From Thomasclavelia sp. (lineage in GTDB: Bacteria; Bacillota_I; Bacilli_A; Erysipelotrichales; Coprobacillaceae): a DNA stretch of 64,000 nucleotides. Both the position numbers and the translations under genes were made by a program. Location: NCBI GenBank assembly GCA_028749475.1, contig JAQVWN010000003.1:62001-126000 (forward strand). The letters run 5' to 3'. The notes beneath the pieces were generated by a model. It worked only from the letters and a program-made list of their open reading frames with translations. It was not told the DNA's origin and searched no databases. This document shows, piece after piece, positions 1 to 8,751 of the stretch; within the stretch, counting starts at the first letter, position 1, and each line of letters starts with the position of its first letter.

Positions 1-1
1 G

Positions 2-256
2 AATAATGAATTATTAGAAGAACTTTATAATATTTTCTTTGAATTAAAAAAAGATTTAAATTATTCAAGTGGGGTTGATGGAAAAGGAGAAGAATCCTTT
101 TTAAATCAAATGGATGAAGAATTATATAGTGGTATGAGAACTATACAAAATCAACAAACATTATTCAATGATGATACAAATAGTTACTTAAAGACAGAAA
201 ATATAAAGCTTGATGAAATGCAAGAAGAATTAAATGCTTTAAGAAAGGAACAATAA
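2..256 (+). CDS. 3' end of a small helical protein (5' end outside window)
   Basis: An open frame enters from the left edge and stops with TAA one base before the next ATG, so the two genes are tightly coupled. The 84 visible residues are highly charged and helix-prone, with heptad-like Leu/Ile spacing, no Cys and no membrane segment. I do not recognise the family. Small helical partner proteins commonly sit just upstream of LXG-type secretion substrates (DUF3130/DUF3958-type proteins), and the position fits that idea. This is inference from context only. Confidence 0.6.
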   Translation, partial: NNELLEELYNIFFELKKDLNYSSGVDGKGEESFLNQMDEELYSGMRTIQNQQTLFNDDTNSYLKTENIKLDEMQEELNALRKEQ

Positions 257-257
257 G

Positions 258-2333
258 ATGGGTTATACCTATAATAAAAAAGATATAAAATTAGTTAAAC
301 AAGCTGCTTATAAAGATATGGAAACTCAACAAACTTACTTTAAAAATATAGTTAGCCAAATTAACACTATTACATCTTCTAGTTCAAAAGGAGATACTGT
401 TGATAATACGAAGGCTTTATTAAATAGTGTAAATGTTATTATAAACTCAATGGATACATATTCTAATTACTATAAGAGTGGTTTTAAAAATATGCAAAGT
501 TCATTTAGTAGTAATCTAGGAGAATTTAATATCGATTCTGTAGATGAAGATGGAATAAATACTAAGATAAGAAAACTAGAAAACCAAAAAAGACAGATAA
601 TTAGTTCAATAGATGAAATAAATGCAATTAATGAATCTAATAAATCAACAGATTCCAAAGCTGCCCTAACAAATATTGTTTCATTAAACTCACAAGCCCA
701 ATTAATAGATCCGATGATTGAAAGATACAAAAAAATCCTTGTAGCTTTTCAAAACTTCTATAGCGGAGGTAGTTCATTTTTTTCAAACGCTAGAGAAATG
801 AGTGTAAATATTACTAATACTATTAATTCCTTATCAGATGTAGTTGTAGGATATAATGGAACATATAACATCGATGCATTAAATAATAATGCTTCATATC
901 AGTATTTACAATTAATAGAAAAAGGGATGAATCCTCAAGGTATTAAGAATTTAAATAATTTAGGTTATAACAATAAAGATATTAATCAAATAATGGATAA
1001 TCTAAAACCTGGTGATGAAAAAAATATGTTTTTAGCTTTATCTGATGAAAACTACCCCAAAGCTGCATTATATGACTTATCAAAAATGAGCGCTACAGCA
1101 AAACTAGTTGTTTCAGATTATTTTATCATAGTTAATGATAAAGCATATGCAAAAAAAGAGAATGCAAGAGGTCAAGTCAGTTATGAAGTTAATGCGGAAG
1201 GGATGGCTCGCTTAGAGAAATTAATAAATGCTTATTTAAATTCCCAAACTGAGCCAAAAAATAGGAAACTTAGTGATAAAGAATTGGAATATGTTAGTTT
1301 AGAAACACATATGTATAAAAATTCGGTTCATTGTAAGAATCTAGAAACAATTCTAGCAACATGTAAATTACAAGCTCAGATGAAATTTGCCGAAATAACA
1401 AATGGTGAGAGTAAGGACTATAATGGGTTAGATAAAATTAATAATCTAAATTCTTTATTAACAGCCAATTTATTATATGGATCACTATGTGCTAAATCTA
1501 GTTTACAAATGGGAACAAAAATGTATGGACTAAGTTTAAATAGTGAAGGACATTATACATTTGGTCTAGCAAGAAGAACCCAAGCTTATACTGAAACAAA
1601 TGGTAAATATAAATGGGAAAAGCTACCCGAATTAAGTAATATGTCATCATATGTTGAGGAGAACATTACTCAAGCTGATATAAAGAAATATGAGGAAGAA
1701 ATGAAAAAGTTAGATAATACATATGAAGAAGTAATTAGTGATTTGTTTGTTTCAGTATTTAAAGACTGTGCTGACATTGGAATATCGCAAGTCCCTTATA
1801 TCGGAGCAGTTTATAGTTTTGCAAAAACAGTACTCTCAATTGACTATGACTCAATCACTACATCTGGGGATAAAGAGAAAATAAGAAAAAAAATCCAAAA
1901 AGAAATGAAAGACAAAGAAGAAAAATTGGAAGATGATTTAATTACTAGTTTATTTGGAAAGTACGAGCACTCTTATATTACAGGTTATGGAAGCAATGAA
2001 CATGTTGCTACTCAAACCTTGTATAATTCAGAATTAGCTAAATATATATGTGATATCAAAGAAAATGGGATAAGGACATCGTATTTCATTAATAATCAAC
2101 AGAGAAGTTATACTGATAATTATATAAACTCAATGACTGATGATGATTGGGCTAAAACAGAATTAACAACAAGTGAAATAGAAAAAGTAAAAAAAGTATG
2201 GTTTGGTGGTTATGAGGAATATAACTCTGTCTTAGGTGGAAATGTTGATGAATATGAAAATATAATTACATGGATAACTAGTATAAACATTGATAATAAA
2301 AATGATGATAAAAAGAATATCGAATTTAAATAA
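258..2333 (+). CDS. Large alpha-helical protein, possible type VII/LXG-like secreted effector
   Basis: 691 residues with no signal peptide. The N-terminal ~200 residues are polar, helical and Asn/Ser-rich, resembling in composition the helical LXG/WXG-type export domains. A hydrophobic stretch around residues 497-527 (VPYIGAVYSFAK) could be a membrane-active or packing helix. It is followed by a highly charged Lys/Glu segment and a C-terminal region without motifs I know. The gene starts one base after the upstream helical gene and is followed 29 bases later by four related membrane-anchored LRR genes. An effector with a partner upstream and immunity-like genes downstream is a plausible reading. 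No catalytic motif was identified, so the function stays unknown. Confidence 0.6.
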   Translation: MGYTYNKKDIKLVKQAAYKDMETQQTYFKNIVSQINTITSSSSKGDTVDNTKALLNSVNVIINSMDTYSNYYKSGFKNMQSSFSSNLGEFNIDSVDEDGINTKIRKLENQKRQIISSIDEINAINESNKSTDSKAALTNIVSLNSQAQLIDPMIERYKKILVAFQNFYSGGSSFFSNAREMSVNITNTINSLSDVVVGYNGTYNIDALNNNASYQYLQLIEKGMNPQGIKNLNNLGYNNKDINQIMDNLKPGDEKNMFLALSDENYPKAALYDLSKMSATAKLVVSDYFIIVNDKAYAKKENARGQVSYEVNAEGMARLEKLINAYLNSQTEPKNRKLSDKELEYVSLETHMYKNSVHCKNLETILATCKLQAQMKFAEITNGESKDYNGLDKINNLNSLLTANLLYGSLCAKSSLQMGTKMYGLSLNSEGHYTFGLARRTQAYTETNGKYKWEKLPELSNMSSYVEENITQADIKKYEEEMKKLDNTYEEVISDLFVSVFKDCADIGISQVPYIGAVYSFAKTVLSIDYDSITTSGDKEKIRKKIQKEMKDKEEKLEDDLITSLFGKYEHSYITGYGSNEHVATQTLYNSELAKYICDIKENGIRTSYFINNQQRSYTDNYINSMTDDDWAKTELTTSEIEKVKKVWFGGYEEYNSVLGGNVDEYENIITWITSINIDNKNDDKKNIEFK

Positions 2334-2362
2334 ATAATAACTAATCTTGGAGAATAAAAAAG

Positions 2363-3217
2363 ATGACCAATATAAAGAAGAATAGAATTAAAATAATCGT
2401 TTGTATAGTTGTAGTATTGTGTGTAGGAATTAGTGGCTTTCTATACTATCTATATGTTCAAGATAATAAGCCATTACCTGATGAAGCTTTTACAGTTTAC
2501 AATGGTTGGATCACAGATGTAAATGTAGATAAGTATGGTGGTAATGTAATAGTCCCAAAAAGGATAAATAATAAAAAAATTGTTGGTATTAGTTGGGGTG
2601 GTAGAAACGATAATGTAACAAACTTCGATATATCTCGTTTAAAAGATTTAAAAGATATCAATATGAGTTTTCCTTGTTCTCTTTCAACAATAGATTTATC
2701 TAACAATAAAAAATTGGAATCGATTAATGTTTCTTGGTGGACTGGTGATGAGGGAAAAACACTAGATTTAACTCATAATACAAAACTAAAAAAGGTTCGT
2801 ATATCTCATTCTGAGTTAGAAAGTATAAACTTATCAAATTGTAAAGAACTAGAAGAATTGGATTTAACAATAAATAAGCTAACAAAAATAGATATAAGCG
2901 ATTGTAAGAATGTAGAGGTGGTTTATCTTAGAAAGAACAATTTGAAAAATGTAGATGTAAGTAAAAATAAGAAACTAAAATATTTAGCAATTGGGTATAA
3001 TGAGCGTATAAAAACAGTAGATGTTTCTAAAAATAATCTATTGGAATCCTTTGATTTATCAAACACTCAAGTTAAAGGTTTAAATCTTTCTAAGAATCTA
3101 AAATTATATAACATTAATGTTTCAGGTACTAAAATCAAAGAATTAGACATTTCACATAATCCATTACTAAAAGATGAAAAGATAGAAAAGGATGATACTA
3201 CAATAATCAAAAGATAA
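2363..3217 (+). CDS. Membrane-anchored leucine-rich-repeat protein, paralog 1 of 4
   Basis: 284 residues. A basic N-terminus (KKNRIK) and one hydrophobic segment (residues ~10-29) suggest an uncleaved N-in membrane anchor. The Cys residues there lack a proper lipobox. The motif DNKPLPDEAFTV follows and is shared by all four copies. From residue ~95 the chain is made of ~21-residue repeats of the type LxxLDLSxNxKLxxIxVS, i.e. leucine-rich repeats, so the outer domain probably binds a protein. Function unknown; an immunity or adhesion role is conceivable from context. This copy differs from the others most in the first LRRs. Confidence 0.75.
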   Translation: MTNIKKNRIKIIVCIVVVLCVGISGFLYYLYVQDNKPLPDEAFTVYNGWITDVNVDKYGGNVIVPKRINNKKIVGISWGGRNDNVTNFDISRLKDLKDINMSFPCSLSTIDLSNNKKLESINVSWWTGDEGKTLDLTHNTKLKKVRISHSELESINLSNCKELEELDLTINKLTKIDISDCKNVEVVYLRKNNLKNVDVSKNKKLKYLAIGYNERIKTVDVSKNNLLESFDLSNTQVKGLNLSKNLKLYNINVSGTKIKELDISHNPLLKDEKIEKDDTTIIKR

Positions 3218-3239
3218 GTAATTCAGGAAAGGTAATAGA

Positions 3240-4094
3240 ATGACTAAGATTAAGAAGAATAGAATTAAAATAATCATATGTATAGTGTTAGCGTGCTTTT
3301 TAGGTGCTAGTGGCTTTCTATACTATCAATATATTCAAGATAATAAGCCATTACCTGATGAAGCCTTCACTGTCAAAGATGGTTGTATAACAAATGTAAA
3401 CGTAGATAAATATGGTGGTAATGTAATAGTGCCAGAAAAGATTAATAATCAAAAAATTGTTCGTATTACTTGGGATGCATATGAAGAAGTAGTGACAAAC
3501 TTTGATATATCTCGTTTAAAAGATTTAAGAGATATTGATATGTATTTCCCCTATACTCTTTCAACTATAGATTTATCTAAGAACACGAATTTGAAATCAA
3601 TTGATGTTGCTTTTTGGCATGGTGACAAAAATAAAACATTAGACTTAAGCCATAATACTAAACTAAAAAAAATCCAAATAAATTATACAGATTTAGGAAG
3701 TATTAACTTATCAAATTGTAAAGAACTAGAAGAATTGGATTTAAGAATAAATAAACTCACAAAAATAAATTTAAGTGATTGTCAGAATGTAAAGGTGGTG
3801 TCTCTTAGAAAGAACAATTTGAAAAGTGTAGATGTAAGTAAAAACAAGAAACTAAAATCTTTAGGTGTTGATTATAATAAAAGAATAAAAATAGTAGATG
3901 TTTCTAAAAATCCTTATTTAGAGTACTTAGGAACATCCAATACTCAAGTTAAAGAATTAGATCTTTCAAAAAATCCAAGGTTAGATAGTATTCTTATTTC
4001 AAATACTAAAATCAAAGAATTAGACATTTCACATAATCCATTACTAAAAGATGAAAATATAGAAAAGGATGATACTACAATAATCAAAAGATAA
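3240..4094 (+). CDS. Membrane-anchored leucine-rich-repeat protein, paralog 2 of 4
   Basis: 284 residues with the same plan as the preceding gene: basic N-terminus, one membrane segment, the conserved DNKPLPDEAFTV linker, then leucine-rich repeats to the C-terminus (ending KDDTTIIKR). The Shine-Dalgarno AGGAAAGG lies 22 bases or less after the previous stop. Its C-terminal half is almost identical at the DNA level to paralog 3, pointing to recent duplication or gene conversion. The N-terminal half of the LRR region differs between copies. Confidence 0.75.
   Translation: MTKIKKNRIKIIICIVLACFLGASGFLYYQYIQDNKPLPDEAFTVKDGCITNVNVDKYGGNVIVPEKINNQKIVRITWDAYEEVVTNFDISRLKDLRDIDMYFPYTLSTIDLSKNTNLKSIDVAFWHGDKNKTLDLSHNTKLKKIQINYTDLGSINLSNCKELEELDLRINKLTKINLSDCQNVKVVSLRKNNLKSVDVSKNKKLKSLGVDYNKRIKIVDVSKNPYLEYLGTSNTQVKELDLSKNPRLDSILISNTKIKELDISHNPLLKDENIEKDDTTIIKR
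3708..4003 (+). repeat. 296-base block identical to 4596-4891
   Basis: Read base by base, the 296 bases here equal those at 4596-4891 (offset 888). The block is bounded by single mismatches at 3707/4595 and 4004/4892. It covers the C-terminal LRRs of paralogs 2 and 3, while their flanking parts have diverged. Confidence 0.9.
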
Positions 4095-4121
4095 TATAAG
4101 CAATGCATGAAAGGTAATAGA

Positions 4122-4982
4122 ATGACTAAGATTAAGAAGAATCGAATCAAAATAATCATATGTATAGTGTTAGCATGCTTTTTAGGTGCTAGTGGCTTTC
4201 TATACTATCAATATGTTCAAGATAATAAACCATTACCAGATGAAGCCTTTACTGTCAAAGATGGTTGTATAACAAAGATAAATACTAATAAATATGGTGG
4301 CAATGTAATAGTGCCTGAAAAAATTAATAATAAAAAAATCACTGGTATTAATTGGAATGGAAAATCTGGCTATGAAAAAGTGACCAACTTCGATATATCT
4401 CGTTTAAAAGATTTAAAAGATATTCATATGATATTACCTTCTTCTCTTTCAACTGTAGATTTATCTAATAATACAAAATTGGAATCGATTGATGTTGCTT
4501 TTTGGTATGGTGACAAAAATAAAGCATTGGACTTAAGTCATAACACTAAACTAAAAAAAGTTCGAATATATTATTCAGATTTAGGAAGTATTAATTTATC
4601 AAATTGTAAAGAACTAGAAGAATTGGATTTAAGAATAAATAAACTCACAAAAATAAATTTAAGTGATTGTCAGAATGTAAAGGTGGTGTCTCTTAGAAAG
4701 AACAATTTGAAAAGTGTAGATGTAAGTAAAAACAAGAAACTAAAATCTTTAGGTGTTGATTATAATAAAAGAATAAAAATAGTAGATGTTTCTAAAAATC
4801 CTTATTTAGAGTACTTAGGAACATCCAATACTCAAGTTAAAGAATTAGATCTTTCAAAAAATCCAAGGTTAGATAGTATTCTTATTTCAAACACTAAAAT
4901 CAAAGAATTAGACATTTCACATAATCTTTTACTAAAAGATGAGTACATAGAAAAGGATGATACTACAACAATCAAGAGATAA
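4122..4982 (+). CDS. Membrane-anchored leucine-rich-repeat protein, paralog 3 of 4
   Basis: 286 residues from the ATG at 4122, which aligns with the MTxIKKN start of the three sister genes and has the GAAAGG ribosome site at normal distance. An in-frame ATG at 4107 exists only because the sister sequence TCAGG reads GCATG here, and it overlaps the ribosome site, so I reject it. Anchor, linker and LRRs are as in the sisters. A two-residue insertion (GKSGYEK region) changes the first part of the outer domain. Residues encoded by 4596-4891 match paralog 2 exactly. Confidence 0.75.
   Translation: MTKIKKNRIKIIICIVLACFLGASGFLYYQYVQDNKPLPDEAFTVKDGCITKINTNKYGGNVIVPEKINNKKITGINWNGKSGYEKVTNFDISRLKDLKDIHMILPSSLSTVDLSNNTKLESIDVAFWYGDKNKALDLSHNTKLKKVRIYYSDLGSINLSNCKELEELDLRINKLTKINLSDCQNVKVVSLRKNNLKSVDVSKNKKLKSLGVDYNKRIKIVDVSKNPYLEYLGTSNTQVKELDLSKNPRLDSILISNTKIKELDISHNLLLKDEYIEKDDTTTIKR
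4596..4891 (+). repeat. 296-base block identical to 3708-4003
   Basis: Second copy of the identical LRR block, inside paralog 3. Confidence 0.9.
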
Positions 4983-5004
4983 GTAATTCAGGAAAGGTAA
5001 TAGA

Positions 5005-5859
5005 ATGACTAATATTAAGAAAAATAGAATTAAAATAATCATTTGTATAGTTGTAGTATTGTGCTTAGGAATTAGTGGCTTTCTATACTATCGATATGTT
5101 CAAGATAATAAACCATTACCAGATGAAGCCTTTACTGTCAAAGATGGTTGTATAACAGATGTAAATGTAGATAAATATGGTGGTAATGTAATAGTGCCAG
5201 AAAAGATTAATAATCAAAAAATTGTTCGCATTACCTGGTATGCTTATGATCAGGAAGTGACAAACTTTGATATATCTCGTTTAAAAGATTTAAAAGAGAT
5301 TAATATGCATTTACCTTATACTCTTTCAACTATAGATTTATCTAAGAACAAAAATTTGGAATCAATTAATGTCCCTACTTGGTTTGGTGATACTAAAAAA
5401 ACACTAGATTTAAGCCATAATACTAAACTAAAGAAAGTTCGAATATATGATTCAGACTTAGGAAGTATTAACTTATCAAATTGTAAAGAACTAGAAAAAC
5501 TAAGTTTAACAATTAATAAGCTAACTAAAATAGATATTAATGATTGTAAGAATTTAAAATATGTCTCTTTTATTAGCAATAATTTAAAAAATATAAATGT
5601 AAGAAAAAATAAGAATTTAAAAGTCTTAGAGCTTGACGATAATAAAAGAATAAAAACGGTTGATGTTTCCAAAAACTATAAATTAGAACATTTGGGGTTA
5701 ACTGATACACAAGTTAAAGAATTAAATATTTCTAAGAATTCAAAGTTAGATAGTCTTAATCTTTCAGGTACTAAAATCAAAGAATTAGATGTTTCACATA
5801 ATCCATTACTAAAAGATGAAAATATAGAAAAGGATGATACTACAATAATTAAAAGATAA
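5005..5859 (+). CDS. Membrane-anchored leucine-rich-repeat protein, paralog 4 of 4
   Basis: 284 residues; last member of the array. It has the same N-terminal anchor and DNKPLPDEAFTV linker as the sisters but the most divergent C-terminal LRRs (e.g. KYVSFISNNLKNINVRKNKNLK). The 22-base upstream spacer, with AGGAAAGGTAATAG, repeats the spacer before paralog 2. No terminator-like hairpin sits immediately after the stop; the nearest one is ~140 bases downstream. Confidence 0.75.
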   Translation: MTNIKKNRIKIIICIVVVLCLGISGFLYYRYVQDNKPLPDEAFTVKDGCITDVNVDKYGGNVIVPEKINNQKIVRITWYAYDQEVTNFDISRLKDLKEINMHLPYTLSTIDLSKNKNLESINVPTWFGDTKKTLDLSHNTKLKKVRIYDSDLGSINLSNCKELEKLSLTINKLTKIDINDCKNLKYVSFISNNLKNINVRKNKNLKVLELDDNKRIKTVDVSKNYKLEHLGLTDTQVKELNISKNSKLDSLNLSGTKIKELDVSHNPLLKDENIEKDDTTIIKR

Positions 5860-5996
5860 GGAAATATATTAAGATTTAGTAGATTAATTTAAATGTTATT
5901 TTAAATATTTATAAAAATATTCATTTTTAATACTATTACCGAAAATCTTTTATTTATTATTAAGTTAAAATGCATTTAATGATATGTGATATCTAT

Positions 5997-6058
5997 GTGA
6001 TTCATTTCCTTATGTTGGTGTTCTAAACATAAATATAAAGAAATGAATCACTTTTTTT
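5997..6058 (+). terminator. Probable intrinsic terminator after the LRR array
   Basis: 16-base arms at 5997-6012 and 6036-6051 pair with one mismatch (GTGATTCATTTCCTTA against its complement), with a 23-base loop and seven T after the stem. The ~330-base gap between paralog 4 and pfkA holds this hairpin and the pfkA promoter. I see nothing else in 5860-5996. Confidence 0.6.
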
Positions 6059-6121
6059 ATGCTTTTTTGTTTAACATCAATTGTAATCATTGAATACTCC
6101 CTTTTTATCTAAATAATTATG

Positions 6122-6150
6122 TTGGAATAGCAGCGGTTTTGTGGTATTAT
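6122..6150 (+). promoter_or_regulatory. pfkA promoter (sigma-A type, extended -10)
   Basis: TTGGAA at 6122-6127, 17-base spacer, TATTAT at 6145-6150 preceded by TGG. The 5' leader is about 30 bases. Confidence 0.7.
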
Positions 6151-6187
6151 AGCAACGTAAAAACACAAGAAATATGAGGTGGCAATA

Positions 6188-7147
6188 ATGGTTAAATGTA
6201 TCGGTGTATTAACTTCAGGTGGAGATGCCCCTGGAATGAACGCTGCAGTAAGAGCTGTAGCAAGAACATGTCTTAATAAAGGTATTGAATGTTATGGTGT
6301 AAGACTTGGTTATAAAGGATTACATGATGGAGATTTCATTAAATTTGATAGACATAGTACTAGAAATATTATTACTTTAGGTGGAACTATGCTTAAGTCT
6401 GCTCGTTTCCCTGAATTTAAAGATGAACAAGTAAGAAAAGAAGCTATCGAACAAATGAAAAAAGTTGGAATGGAAGCTTTAGTAGTTATTGGTGGAGATG
6501 GTAGTTACCATGGTGCTGAAAAACTAACTAACATGGGAGTTAACTGTATTGGTATTCCTGGAACAATTGATAATGATATTCCTGATACTGATTTTACTGT
6601 TGGTTTTGATACAGCTTTAAATACTATCGTTGATGCATTAGATAAACTTAGAGATACTTCATCTTCTCATCAAAGATGTACTATTCTAGAAGTTATGGGT
6701 AGAACATGTGGAGATCTTGCAGTTCATGCAGGTATCGCTGATGGTGCTGAAATGATTATTACTAGTGAAATTGGATATGATGAAAAGAAAGTCATTGAAA
6801 GACTTAAAGCTAGTAAGGCTAGTGATAAACATCATGCAATTGTTGTTATTACTGAACATATTACAGATGTTCATGAATTAGCTAAAAAAGTAGAAGCAGA
6901 AACTGGTTTTGAAACTAGAGCAAATGTTTTAGGACATATGCAAAGAGGTGGATCACCAACTGCTAGAGATAGAGTTATCGCTTCAAGAATGGGAGTTTAT
7001 GCTGTTGAACTTCTAGAAGCTGGTAAAGGTGGTTTATGTGTAAGCTTAGTTAATGGAAAAATTAAAGGTTTAGACATAGTAGAAACGTTATCTCATAAGA
7101 GAGTAACTGACTTTAGTATTTACGAAGATGCAATGAAGCTTCGTTAA
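6188..7147 (+). CDS. pfkA: ATP-dependent 6-phosphofructokinase
   Basis: Phosphorylates fructose 6-phosphate, the committed step of glycolysis. 319 residues, the usual bacterial PfkA length. It opens with VLTSGGDAPGMNAA (ATP site), has GGDGS and the catalytic TIDND motif (Asp at residue 128), and MGRTCGDLA. ATG 6188 is chosen over a GTG at 6179 because the ribosome site GAGGTGG overlaps that GTG and stands five bases before the ATG; N-termini of the family agree. Pyruvate kinase follows 30 bases later with no terminator between, the common pfkA-pyk pairing. Confidence 0.96.
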   Translation: MVKCIGVLTSGGDAPGMNAAVRAVARTCLNKGIECYGVRLGYKGLHDGDFIKFDRHSTRNIITLGGTMLKSARFPEFKDEQVRKEAIEQMKKVGMEALVVIGGDGSYHGAEKLTNMGVNCIGIPGTIDNDIPDTDFTVGFDTALNTIVDALDKLRDTSSSHQRCTILEVMGRTCGDLAVHAGIADGAEMIITSEIGYDEKKVIERLKASKASDKHHAIVVITEHITDVHELAKKVEAETGFETRANVLGHMQRGGSPTARDRVIASRMGVYAVELLEAGKGGLCVSLVNGKIKGLDIVETLSHKRVTDFSIYEDAMKLR

Positions 7148-7177
7148 TATAGATAAAATGTAAGGCGAGGATAAAAG

Positions 7178-8611
7178 ATGGTATTAGAAAGAGAAAGAAA
7201 AAAGAAGACTAGAGTAGTTTGTACAATCGGACCTGCTTCTGAAAACGAAAAAATGTTAAAGAAATTAATTTTAGCAGGGATGAACGTAATGCGTTTAAAC
7301 TTCTCTCATGGTGATTTTGAAGAACATGGTGGAAGAATTAAAACAGTTCGTAAATTAAACAAGGAACTTAACAAAAATGTAGCTATTTTATTAGATACTA
7401 AAGGACCTGAAATTAGAACTGGTGATTTTGTTGGGGGATCAACAGAATTCAAAAAAGGACAAGTTTCTACAATTTGTGTAGAAGATATTGAAGGAACTAG
7501 TGAAAAATTCACTATTACTTATAAAGACTTATACAAAGATGTTAAACCTGGTGGTTTCATCTTAGTAAATGATGGTCAAGTTGAATTATTAGTTGACCAC
7601 GTTGAAGGAACTGACATCGTTTGTGTTGCCGCTAATGATGGTGTTGTTAAAAACAAAAGAGGAATCAATGTTCCAGGAATTAAACTTGGATTTGATTACT
7701 TATCTGACAAAGATATCGGAGATCTTACTTTCGGTTGTGAACAAGGTGTTGATTTTATCGCTGCATCATTCTGCCGTCGTGCTCAAGATATCTTAGATAT
7801 CAAAAAATTATTAATTGAAAATGGTCGTCCAAATATTCAAATTATCGCTAAGATAGAAAACCAAGAAGGTGTTGAAAACATGGATGAAATCTTAAAAGTA
7901 GCTGATGGTATCATGGTTGCTCGTGGAGATTTAGGTGTTGAAGTACCTGCTGAAGATGTACCATTAATTCAAAAAGAATTAATCAACAAATGTAAAGCAG
8001 TTGGTAAAGTTGTAATCACTGCTACTCAAATGTTAGATTCAATGCAAGAAAACCCAAGACCAACAAGAGCTGAAGTATCAGACGTAGCTAACGCTATTTA
8101 TGATGGAACTGATGCTATTATGTTATCTGGTGAATCTGCTCAAGGTAAATATCCTGAAGAAGCAGTTATGACTATGACTAAGATTGCTTTAAAGACTGAA
8201 GGAACTTTAGATTATGCTGGACTTCAACGTCAAGCTATTGAAACTGCACCTTTAGATGCTAGTGAAGCTATTTGTATGTCAGTTGCTGAAATTGCTTATA
8301 AATTTGATGTAGCTGCAATTATTGCATTCACAAATTCTGGATTTACTGCTAGAAAGATGAGTCGTTATAGACCAAAATCTTTAATTATTGCTGCAACTCC
8401 AATTGAAGAAACTACTAAAGCATTAGCTTTAAACTGGGGAGTTAAATCAGTTATTTGTAAACAAATGGATACAAGAGCTGCAATGCTTGACTATGCTAAA
8501 GTTATCGCTAAAGAAAACTTTGTAAAAGTTGGAGAAAAGATTCTTGTAACAGGTGGAACACCAGGTGTTGCTGGTACTACTTCTTACTTAGAACTTATCA
8601 CTGTAGAATAA
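7178..8611 (+). CDS. pyk: Pyruvate kinase
   Basis: Converts phosphoenolpyruvate and ADP to pyruvate and ATP, the last step of glycolysis. 477 residues with TRVVCTIGPAS, NVMRLNFSHG, TKGPEIRTG, the K+/Mg2+ site motif IIAKIENQEGVEN and MVARGDLGVE. The length is that of the form without the extra C-terminal PEP-utiliser-like domain found in Bacillus. Co-transcribed with pfkA; a strong terminator follows at once. Confidence 0.96.
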   Translation: MVLERERKKKTRVVCTIGPASENEKMLKKLILAGMNVMRLNFSHGDFEEHGGRIKTVRKLNKELNKNVAILLDTKGPEIRTGDFVGGSTEFKKGQVSTICVEDIEGTSEKFTITYKDLYKDVKPGGFILVNDGQVELLVDHVEGTDIVCVAANDGVVKNKRGINVPGIKLGFDYLSDKDIGDLTFGCEQGVDFIAASFCRRAQDILDIKKLLIENGRPNIQIIAKIENQEGVENMDEILKVADGIMVARGDLGVEVPAEDVPLIQKELINKCKAVGKVVITATQMLDSMQENPRPTRAEVSDVANAIYDGTDAIMLSGESAQGKYPEEAVMTMTKIALKTEGTLDYAGLQRQAIETAPLDASEAICMSVAEIAYKFDVAAIIAFTNSGFTARKMSRYRPKSLIIAATPIEETTKALALNWGVKSVICKQMDTRAAMLDYAKVIAKENFVKVGEKILVTGGTPGVAGTTSYLELITVE

Positions 8612-8613
8612 TA

Positions 8614-8638
8614 AAAATCAGCTTCGGCTGATTTTTTT
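8614..8638 (+). terminator. Intrinsic terminator after pyk
   Basis: AAAATCAGC / GCTGATTTT stem closed by a TTCG tetraloop and followed by a run of T. Confidence 0.92.
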
Positions 8639-8658
8639 ATTTATTATTGGAGTGAGAA

Positions 8659-8672
8659 TGAAAGCGCTAAAA
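8659..8672 (+). promoter_or_regulatory. cre-like site (CcpA) upstream of ptsH
   Basis: TGAAAGCGCTAAAA matches the cre consensus TGWAANCGNTNWCA at all but one position. It lies about 58 bases before the predicted ptsH transcription start, a distance typical of CcpA activation rather than repression (inference). Confidence 0.55.
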
Positions 8673-8708
8673 TTTTTTGATAAATAGGTGGCATCTCACT
8701 CTATTAAA

Positions 8709-8717
8709 TGCTATAAT
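8709..8717 (+). promoter_or_regulatory. Extended -10 of the ptsH promoter
   Basis: TGC followed by TATAAT at 8712-8717; no good -35 box at normal spacing, as often seen with extended -10 promoters. Confidence 0.6.
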
Positions 8718-8751
8718 TAATTTACGAAATGAATTTAAGGAGGAGTCTGTA

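Larger units (their letters stand above)
2363..5859 (+). repeat. Tandem array of four paralogous LRR genes
   Basis: Four genes of ~855-861 bases in direct orientation with spacers of only 22-27 bases, two of them sharing the spacer AGTAATTCAGGAAAGGTAAT. Similarity is highest in the anchor and at the C-terminus and lowest in the first LRRs, so the unit is both duplicated and diversified. Confidence 0.9.

Noticed and set aside
470-730. Minus-strand open frame opposite the 691-residue gene
   Set aside because: No ribosome site; it mirrors the AT-rich coding strand. The same holds for the other short frames opposite or inside clear genes (e.g. 13608-13910, 33802-34122, 43392-43586, 51945-52202).
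4107-4121. Upstream ATG of LRR paralog 3
   Set aside because: It exists through a small change in the spacer, overlaps the ribosome site, and the sister genes all start at the equivalent of 4122.
3708-4891. Assembly duplication of a whole gene
   Set aside because: Identity is limited to 296 bases and the flanks differ at many positions, which fits conversion better than an assembly repeat.
8677-8751. 25-residue N-terminal extension of HPr
   Set aside because: The extension covers the promoter, has no ribosome site and no HPr has it; AAGGAGGAG marks the ATG at 8752.
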